18,583 nucleotides of DNA from DASSHC01 sp035693105 (lineage in GTDB: Bacteria > Chloroflexota > Chloroflexia > Thermomicrobiales > Thermomicrobiaceae), in the NCBI GenBank assembly GCA_035693105.1, contig DASSHC010000089.1, forward strand, positions 1-18,583, in the 5' to 3' direction. The notes beneath the pieces are model-generated. The model was given only the letters and a program-made list of their open reading frames with translations. It had not been told where the DNA came from and did no database searches. The position numbers and the translations under genes are program-made. The stretch's first letter is position 1; each line of letters begins with the position of its first letter. Shown here piece by piece: positions 14,106 through 18,583 of the stretch.

Positions 14106-15467
14106 TCACGCCGGTTCCCGCGCCACGAACGCCTCCGCCTCGCGGCGCAGTTCCGGGCGCAACGTGCGCGTGGCGTCCGCGATCCGGCCCAGCACCTCGG
14201 GGAGCGGCTCGGCCGGCTCGGCCGGCACCTCGCCCACCAAATCGACCAATCGCTGCTGAAACAAGCGCTCCAGTGCGGCGCGCGTGTGGCGCACCAGCCG
14301 CCGGTCCTCCTCACCGCGTGCGGTCTCGACCAACTGCCGGATCTCCTTCATCGATACCGGCACACTGGCGACCTCGGCCACCGCCCGCCGCGCCTCGCGC
14401 ACCTGCTCGACGTCCTCGTACCACCGCTCCAACAAGCCGTAGGCGCTCTCGACGTCCGCCGCGCGCTCCTCCGTCTCTGTCACCAGTTGCGCGGTGACTA
14501 ACTCCGGCGGCGGATTCAGGCTCAAGAGCGGCGTGCGCTCCTCCACCCACATCCAGCCGCAGGCGCTGGCGCAGCGGAAGTAGTAGATCGCCGCCAACAG
14601 ATTCTCGCGCGGCGTCTCCGGCAGCCGGTCGATGCGCGCCAGCAAGCCGATATCGGGCGTAACCGGCAGCGTGCCGAACATCCTGGCGATCGCGACCGGG
14701 ATCAGCACGACTTCGTGTCCGTCCACCCGGGCGCGCGGCCCGTCGGCCACGCGCGGCAGGAAGTAGTCGGTCAACGGGCCGCGCGGGCTGATGAAGACGC
14801 CGCGCACGAGTTCGATATCCTCCCCGAGCGGCGCCTCCAGCGTGCGCTCGATCGCCTGCCGTGCCAGGCCCTCCTCGATCGCCAGCAGCGCTGCCAGCGA
14901 GTCGGCGCTCACCTGCGCCGGCTTGATGGTATCGACCGCGAACTTGGCGTCCGCCGCTTGCAGCACCGGCCGCCCGCCCTGGTAACCGTAGAGCACGAAA
15001 TCGGGGTTGGTCAGCTTGTGCTGACCGGCCTGGATGGCGATGCGCGGGTCCTCGTCGAGTCGGGCTACCGCCTTGAGCACGAACGGCGCCCCGCCGGGCA
15101 CCGGCCGCTCCGTCTCGAGCCAGCCGTCGAGCGCCCTGCTGCACTCCTCCGACCAGCGGTCGCCGAGCACCCGGCTGGCGCCGCCCCGGTCGCTCCAGGC
15201 CATCAGGTCGCGGTCGAGCACCGCCGCGATCAGGTTGCCGCCCGGAAGGGCCGGATTGAAGAGGTTCCCCCGAACCTCGCGAAAAGACGGACCTCGGCCA
15301 AAGCGCAGCGCCACGAATACCTCCACCCACCACGCGCGAATCTCCTCGCGCCGAGCGTGCCAGTCTTCGGCCGATTCGGCAAGGGACGCCAACGGGACCA
15401 TCCGGTCATTGAGGGCGCGCTCGGCGCCACCAATACTCGACGGCGAGGCACCGGCCGATCGCGGCAT
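14106..15467 (-). CDS. protein of unknown function with a possible PD-(D/E)xK nuclease signature
   Basis: I do not recognise this 453-residue protein. It is soluble with no signal peptide or membrane segment. Residues 144-180 read as two strands with NPDFVLYG (Pro155-Asp156) and AADAKFAVD (Asp173-Ala-Lys175). This is the PD-(D/E)xK spacing seen in many nucleases, preceded by a helix RWSEECSRALDGW with acidic residues. A Mg-dependent nuclease-like fold is therefore an inference from motif pattern. The C-terminal 150 residues are helical and rich in Glu and Arg (possible coiled coil). No Shine-Dalgarno precedes the ATG at 15467, which is only 12 bases from the divergent gene at 15480. The ATG at 15401 (residue 23) is a reasonable alternative start and would leave room for divergent promoters. 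Confidence 0.7.
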   Translation of the reverse strand: MPRSAGASPSSIGGAERALNDRMVPLASLAESAEDWHARREEIRAWWVEVFVALRFGRGPSFREVRGNLFNPALPGGNLIAAVLDRDLMAWSDRGGASRVLGDRWSEECSRALDGWLETERPVPGGAPFVLKAVARLDEDPRIAIQAGQHKLTNPDFVLYGYQGGRPVLQAADAKFAVDTIKPAQVSADSLAALLAIEEGLARQAIERTLEAPLGEDIELVRGVFISPRGPLTDYFLPRVADGPRARVDGHEVVLIPVAIARMFGTLPVTPDIGLLARIDRLPETPRENLLAAIYYFRCASACGWMWVEERTPLLSLNPPPELVTAQLVTETEERAADVESAYGLLERWYEDVEQVREARRAVAEVASVPVSMKEIRQLVETARGEEDRRLVRHTRAALERLFQQRLVDLVGEVPAEPAEPLPEVLGRIADATRTLRPELRREAEAFVAREPA

Positions 15468-15479
15468 GGAGGAGGACTA

Positions 15480-16535
15480 GTGACGAACACGATCACGCGT
15501 GTGCGGGTCGACCCGACCACTGACCCCGTGTGGCAGCGGCTGCTGCAGCGCCACCCCGCCGGCCTCTTCCACTCGCCGGAGTGGCTGCGCGTTCTCCCCG
15601 CCACTTATGGACTCGCGGTCGAATCGCTGGTCCTGCTGGACGACTCCGGCGAACCGGAAGCCGGCCTGCCCTACTGCGTCCTGTCCGACCCGCGCGGCGA
15701 GCGCGTCGCCTCGCTCCCCTTCTCCGACTACTGCGACCCGCTGGTCTCGACGAGTGAGCAGTGGCAGGCGCTGGCCGACGGCCTGCTGGCGCTCGGACTG
15801 CCGGTGTCGCTGCGCTGCCTGCACAATGCCGTGCCGCTGGACGACGCGCGTTTTCCGCTGATCAAGCGCGCCCACTGGCACGGCCTCGACCTCGACCGGT
15901 CACTCGACGATCTGTGGATGGCGATCGATCCCGCGGCCCGGCGGGCGATCCGCAAGGCGGAGCGCTCCGGCCTGACGGTGCGGCTTGCGCAGGGCGAGGA
16001 CGACCTGCGTGCCTTCTTTGCGCTGCACCTGGGCATCCGCAAGTACAAGTACGGGCTGCTCGCCCAGCCCTTCCGCTTTTTCCAGGCGATCCGCGAGCAG
16101 TTCGTCGACTCGGGCCGCTTCGCGCTGATGTTGGCGGAGATGGACGGCGAGGCGGTGGGCGGGGTGCTCTACCTCGCATGGGGTGAGACGCTCTACTATA
16201 AGTTCAGCGCCTCGTCGCTCTCACGGCTGGAGCTGCGTCCGACCGATCTGCTGATCTGGGAGGGGATCCGCCACGCCAAGGAGCGCGGCCTGCGGCGGAT
16301 CGACTTGGGTCTCAGCGACTGGGATCAAGACGGGCTGGTGCGCTACAAGCGCAAGTTCGCCTCGCGGGAAGGGACGATCTCGTTCCTCCATCACGCTTCG
16401 GCACGGCCGGCGACCGAGGCCGAGCAGGAGGTCGGCGCCCTCCTCGGCCGGCTCACCGGGCTCTTCACCGATCCGTCCGTGCCGGATCCGATCAGCGAGC
16501 GGGCCGGCGCGCTGCTCTACCGCTACTTCGGTTAA
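15480..16535 (+). CDS. FemAB/BioF2-like GNAT-fold acyltransferase
   Basis: This 351-residue protein resembles the Acetyltransf_6 (BioF2-like, FemAB-type) family, in which two GNAT-fold units act on peptidoglycan, polysaccharide or other acceptors. Visible features are GLFHSPEWLRVL near the N-terminus, PAARRAIRKAERSGLTVR in the middle, AVGGVLYLAWGETLYYKFSA, then LRRIDLGLSDWDQDGLVRYKRKF near the C-terminus, a pattern typical of this family. The acyl donor and acceptor are unknown. GTG at 15480 is chosen because GGAGGAGG precedes it by 4 bases; the frame itself continues far upstream antisense to the neighbouring gene. It is convergent with the J-domain gene, with 17 bases between stops. Confidence 0.85.
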   Translation: MTNTITRVRVDPTTDPVWQRLLQRHPAGLFHSPEWLRVLPATYGLAVESLVLLDDSGEPEAGLPYCVLSDPRGERVASLPFSDYCDPLVSTSEQWQALADGLLALGLPVSLRCLHNAVPLDDARFPLIKRAHWHGLDLDRSLDDLWMAIDPAARRAIRKAERSGLTVRLAQGEDDLRAFFALHLGIRKYKYGLLAQPFRFFQAIREQFVDSGRFALMLAEMDGEAVGGVLYLAWGETLYYKFSASSLSRLELRPTDLLIWEGIRHAKERGLRRIDLGLSDWDQDGLVRYKRKFASREGTISFLHHASARPATEAEQEVGALLGRLTGLFTDPSVPDPISERAGALLYRYFG

Positions 16536-16552
16536 GGGTTGGGGGTGGGGGG

Positions 16553-17377
16553 TCAATCCCCGCGCTGCACGCTCAGCTCGCGACGGCGGTCTTCCAACTG
16601 GCGCAAGCCTCGGCGACGGCGCAGGCGCTGCATCGCCAGCTCACGGCGCAACCGGACCTCTTCGTTGCGCAGGTACTGGCGGATGTCGCCCTCGCTGCGC
16701 CGCAAGAGCAGACCGATCGAGCTCTGGCGCAGTTGGGCCAACTGGCGGCGCAGCTCGCCCACTTCGACGCGCGACTGCGCGATGCGCGCCTGGAGCGCAT
16801 CCAGCTCGCGCGGCCGCTCGGCCTCGTCGTTCCGGCCCCAGATCGCCAGCAACCGGCGCAGTTGCTCCACGTCGCCGCTGTCGCGCGCCGCGTTGGCGAT
16901 GCGCATCAGCGTCTCGCGGCGGGCGCGGTCGCGACTGTCACGGGCCAGATCGGGATGCACCAGACGGGCAAGCGCGCGGTAGAGCTGCCGGATGCTGATG
17001 TCGTCGTCGTTCTTGCGGTGGACGACCTCGCCGCGCACCTCGCGCTCGCTGGCCCGGCGATGCCGCCACTCGGCCCACCAGGCGGCCTCCTCAGCGCGCA
17101 CGCGCTCCTCTTCGCGATCCAACTCGTCGTCCGGGATCGAGCGATTGTGGAAGGCCAGGCGCTCCAATCGCGCCTCCAGCCGCTCGCACTCGGCGCGCAG
17201 GCGCTCGGTCTCGGCCTGCAAGGCACCGAGGGTGTCGTCGATGCGGCGGCGCAGCCCCTGCTGCTCCGCCTCCTCCTCCGCCAACAATTGTCGCAGCTGG
17301 GTCGTGGTCGTCGTGACCCGCGCCAGTTCCAGTTCCAGTTGAACTCGTTCGAGCTCGTCCAGGCAAGCTGGTAGCAC
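16553..17377 (-). CDS. coiled-coil protein with an internal J-domain-like HPD motif
   Basis: This 274-residue protein has a long N-terminal coiled coil (about 5-115, heptad-rich in Leu, Glu and Arg). A J-domain-like segment follows: IRQLYRALARLVHPDLA with His141-Pro142-Asp143, then a second helix ending MRIANAARDSGDVEQL. A second coiled coil occupies about 185-270. In J proteins the HPD tripeptide contacts the Hsp70 partner DnaK. The segment looks like helix II-HPD-helix III of a J domain without a strong helix I consensus (YxxLGV). Function is unknown; a DnaK co-chaperone or scaffold role is inference. GTG at 17377 has GAGGT just upstream. Confidence 0.75.
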   Translation of the reverse strand: MLPACLDELERVQLELELARVTTTTTQLRQLLAEEEAEQQGLRRRIDDTLGALQAETERLRAECERLEARLERLAFHNRSIPDDELDREEERVRAEEAAWWAEWRHRRASEREVRGEVVHRKNDDDISIRQLYRALARLVHPDLARDSRDRARRETLMRIANAARDSGDVEQLRRLLAIWGRNDEAERPRELDALQARIAQSRVEVGELRRQLAQLRQSSIGLLLRRSEGDIRQYLRNEEVRLRRELAMQRLRRRRGLRQLEDRRRELSVQRGD

Positions 17378-17423
17378 GCAAACCTCGCCGTGAACTCAAG
17401 CCATTCGCCCGCGTAACTCACCA

Positions 17424-17453
17424 ATTGTACTCGCCGCTCTCTCTTGGGACCAA
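17424..17453 (-). promoter_or_regulatory. candidate promoter of the J-domain protein gene
   Basis: On the minus strand TACAAT (17429-17424, 5 of 6 matches to TATAAT) is preceded by TTGGTC (17453-17448) with an 18-base spacer. It lies about 47 bases upstream of the GTG start. Confidence 0.4.
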
Positions 17454-17536
17454 TGGCCAGTCGGTCCCGGCTGGCGGCTCGAGCAGCGCGTGGAACAATC
17501 GGGCCCAGAGGCTGGCGTGATCGCGGAGAGGAGAGG

Positions 17537-17791
17537 ATGGCGATGCTCGACTACACCGGCAAGGTACGCGGCCGCTACGAGGAGGCGCTGCGCTCGCTGG
17601 GCGGGTACCTGGACCAGCACCAGTTCACCCAGATCGTGCTGGTCGAGACACCCGAGGGCTTTTTGGTCAAGGGTCAGATCGCCGAGCGCAACCAGGCCAG
17701 CGGCGCGATGCACCCGTACCCCGCGACCTACCTCTTCACCAACGATGACATCGACCAGGTGGTCGAGCAAGCCTACCGCCGACGGCACTGA
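17537..17791 (+). CDS. small conserved-looking protein of unknown function
   Basis: I do not recognise this 84-residue protein. It starts MAMLDYTGKVRGRYEEALR and has an amphipathic N-terminal helix. A strand region TQIVLVETPEGFLVKGQIAE follows, then FTNDDIDQVVEQAYRRR as a likely terminal helix. There are no Cys residues and no membrane segment. Two close starts exist (ATG 17537 and ATG 17543) behind the purine-rich GGAGAGGAGAGG; either is compatible. It lies 33 bases upstream of the selenocysteine tRNA gene, but nothing in its sequence links it to selenium use. Confidence 0.75.
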   Translation: MAMLDYTGKVRGRYEEALRSLGGYLDQHQFTQIVLVETPEGFLVKGQIAERNQASGAMHPYPATYLFTNDDIDQVVEQAYRRRH

Positions 17792-17807
17792 GCCAGCCGG
17801 GTATACT
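17779..17807 (+). promoter_or_regulatory. candidate promoter of tRNA-Sec
   Basis: TATACT at 17802-17807 lies 17 bases after CCGACG (17779-17784, 3 of 6 matches to TTGACA). The predicted start point falls just before the tRNA 5' end at 17825. The -35 element overlaps the end of the upstream coding region. Confidence 0.4.
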
Positions 17808-17824
17808 TGAGCGGTTAGTGACCT

Positions 17825-17921
17825 GGGGGTGCATCGGGCCCGGTGGCTCGCGCGGTCTTCAAAACCGTTGGGCGGGGTGACGAGCCTCGCCGGTGGGTTC
17901 GACTCCCATGCGCCCTCGCCA
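17825..17921 (+). tRNA. selC: selenocysteine tRNA (anticodon TCA)
   Basis: The 97-base sequence folds in the special tRNA-Sec shape. The acceptor stem has 8 pairs, GGGGGTGC with GCGCCCTC (two G-T). The D stem has 6 pairs, CGGGCC with GGCTCG, around a 4-base loop. The anticodon stem GCGGT/ACCGT encloses CTTCAAA, anticodon TCA at 17859-17861. The variable arm has a 7-bp stem GGCGGGG/CCTCGCC. The T arm is GTGGGTTCGACTCCCAT. The discriminator is G and CCA is encoded (17919-17921). It reads UGA as selenocysteine, with SelA and SelB, which are not in the window. The presence of this gene implies that the organism makes selenoproteins. The 3' end is the likely attachment site of the mobile element that follows. 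Confidence 0.93.
17910..17921. mobile_element. probable attL: left boundary of an element integrated at selC
   Basis: A tyrosine integrase begins 165 bases downstream of an intact tRNA 3' end, the usual arrangement for tRNA-targeted genomic islands. The core duplication is expected to cover the 3' part of the tRNA. Its exact length cannot be given because the other end (attR) is outside the window. The coordinates mark the acceptor 3' strand and CCA only. Confidence 0.55.
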
Positions 17922-17951
17922 CCTGAAATTCCGCGTCCAATCAACGATTTC

Positions 17952-17977
17952 GGCACGGTATGCAGGAGCACCGTGTC
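17952..17977. repeat. inverted repeat after tRNA-Sec
   Basis: GGCACGGT (17952-17959) pairs with ACCGTGTC (17970-17977) around a 10-base loop, with one G-T pair. There is no T run, so it is not a standard terminator. It could help end the tRNA transcript or be part of the element's attachment region. Confidence 0.3.
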
Positions 17978-18007
17978 CACTCGTCTGCCCCACCCCACGC
18001 ATCGCTG

Positions 18008-18056
18008 CTGTCAAATCGACTGTCAGCGGCTGTCAACCTGACTGTCATGGCTGTCA
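18008..18056 (+). repeat. five phased direct repeats of CTGTCA
   Basis: CTGTCA occurs at 18008, 18020, 18030, 18042 and 18051, with steps of 12, 10, 12 and 9 bases. The base before each copy alternates G, A, G, A, G, so pairs repeat with a period of 21-22 bases, about two helical turns. Position between the tRNA 3' end and the integrase start suggests arm-type integrase binding sites or a regulator's sites. Confidence 0.65.
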
Positions 18057-18070
18057 CCGCTCCGAGGCAT

Positions 18071-18079
18071 GGAGAGGAG
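18071..18079 (+). promoter_or_regulatory. ribosome binding site of the integrase gene
   Basis: GGAGAGGAG is followed by a 6-base spacer and then ATG at 18086-18088. This is a near-ideal site and marks the ATG as the original start, although the next codon is TGA. Confidence 0.75.
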
Positions 18080-18085
18080 TGCTCC

Positions 18086-18583
18086 ATGTGAAAGAGTCGT
18101 GCTGACCACGAGGGCAGTGTCTACCAGCGCAAGGATGGGCGCTGGGTCGCTCAAGTGCGCGTAGGCGATAAGAAGGTCTACCGCTACGCGACGAGTGAGG
18201 ATGAAGTTCTCGGCAAACTCAAGGAGTTGCACGCCAGCGAGATAACGGGCACGCTGCGTCTACCCTCTGGTCTGCGCCTGTCAGATTGGGTTGAACAGTG
18301 GCTGGCGCTGCGGGAGTCTACCTTGCGCCCCTCCACGGTTCGCACCTACCACGAGACACTGCGCTATGTTCTCGATCTTGCCAGAGACCAGCGGCTCGAC
18401 AAGCTGACGCCACTCACCCTAACGAAGGTGTTCGCCCAACTCCAGAGCAAGAACGTCGGTGCATGCCGGGTCTACCTGGCGCACGGCTACCTCAAGACCA
18501 GCCTCAAGTACGCGGTTGAGCTAGACATCCTCGTCAGTAACCCAACGGACAGGGTGAAGAAGCCCAAGTGGCAGCCTACAGAG
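18086..18583 (+). CDS. tyrosine integrase, N-terminal part, with UGA as second codon
   Basis: The frame is open from 18092 to the window edge (164 codons), preceded by ATG-TGA. It begins KSRADHEGSVYQRKDGRW, an arm-type (AP2-like) DNA-binding domain (about residues 3-55). A SAM-like core-binding domain follows (about 65-160: LSDWVEQWLALRESTLRPST and LARDQRLDKLTPLTL). The catalytic domain with its Arg-His-Arg-Tyr residues lies beyond the window. Such integrases insert and excise phages and genomic islands. No in-frame ATG occurs in the visible part after the TGA. The first GTG (18155) would remove most of the arm-binding domain. The UGA may be a disabling mutation (for example from GGA), a sequence error or a recoded codon. 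Codon use is less GC-biased than the chromosomal genes, in keeping with transfer. Confidence 0.8.

Noticed and set aside
14715..15479. Upstream extension of the FemAB-like frame
   Set aside because: The frame is open by chance opposite the minus-strand gene. The ribosome binding site GGAGGAGG places the start at 15480, and the family N-terminus begins there.
18008..18056. CTGTCA repeats as a CRISPR array
   Set aside because: The repeat unit is only 6-7 bases and the spacing 9-12 bases, far too short for CRISPR repeats and spacers.
17893..18105. Open frame running through the end of tRNA-Sec to 18105
   Set aside because: It starts inside the tRNA, has no motif and overlaps the repeat array and the integrase start in another frame.
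18097..18111. Hairpin TCGTG/CACGA just after the integrase UGA as a SECIS element
   Set aside because: The stem has only 5 pairs, its loop (CTGAC) starts 10 bases after the UGA, and there is no G at the beginning of the loop, so it does not meet usual bacterial SECIS rules.
18069..18163. Short open frame starting at ATG 18069, overlapping the integrase start, as a frameshifted N-terminus
   Set aside because: The encoded residues do not resemble integrase N-termini and there is no slippery sequence. The ATG at 18086 with its ribosome binding site gives the expected N-terminus.

Overview
The window is a GC-rich bacterial chromosome segment, densely coding on both strands, with many GTG starts and purine-rich ribosome binding sites. 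The gene set (fused AccD-AccA carboxyltransferase, VanW/GT2 envelope genes, RidA, GreA-LysS, a J-domain coiled-coil protein) and base composition suggest Chloroflexota, perhaps a Sphaerobacter/Thermomicrobia-like lineage. This assignment is inference from gene content; no rRNA or marker-gene search was possible.

Layout. 1-3621 (minus strand): a GT2 glycosyltransferase, then a large VanW/peptidoglycan-binding membrane protein, then the N-terminus of a membrane-anchored protein that runs off the left edge. 3784-6566 (plus): ridA, tRNA-Val(CAC), greA, an intrinsic terminator and lysS. 6787-9633 (minus): accDA fusion and a trehalose-phosphatase-like gene. 9737-11008 (plus): an MFS transporter. 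11210-12274 (minus): a D-2-hydroxyacid dehydrogenase. 12406-13847 (plus): an FAD amine/amino-acid oxidase-like gene tightly followed by a DUF503 gene. 14106-15467 (minus): an unrecognised protein with a PD...DxK signature. 15480-16535 (plus): a FemAB/BioF2-like acyltransferase. 16553-17377 (minus): a coiled-coil J-domain protein. 17537-17791 (plus): a small unknown protein.

The most interesting part is the right end. A complete selenocysteine tRNA (selC, anticodon TCA, 8-bp acceptor stem, 6-bp D stem, 7-bp variable stem, encoded CCA) lies at 17825-17921. It is followed by five phased direct repeats of CTGTCA and then a tyrosine integrase that runs off the window. This is the expected arrangement of a mobile element integrated at the 3' end of selC. 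The integrase has a strong ribosome binding site and an ATG, but its second codon is UGA, the codon that the adjacent tRNA reads. No other in-frame start preserves the N-terminal DNA-binding domain. It may be a nonsense mutation, a sequence error or a recoded/regulatory UGA; sequence alone cannot decide.

A second pattern is a family of about 115-bp structured repeats (three copies: 6593-6707, 11049-11165, 13953-14067). Each has inverted terminal arms containing GGATCC and GTCATCC and an internal hairpin. Each sits in the gap between two convergent genes. No CRISPR array or rRNA was seen, and no gap of more than about 300 bases lacks a gene.
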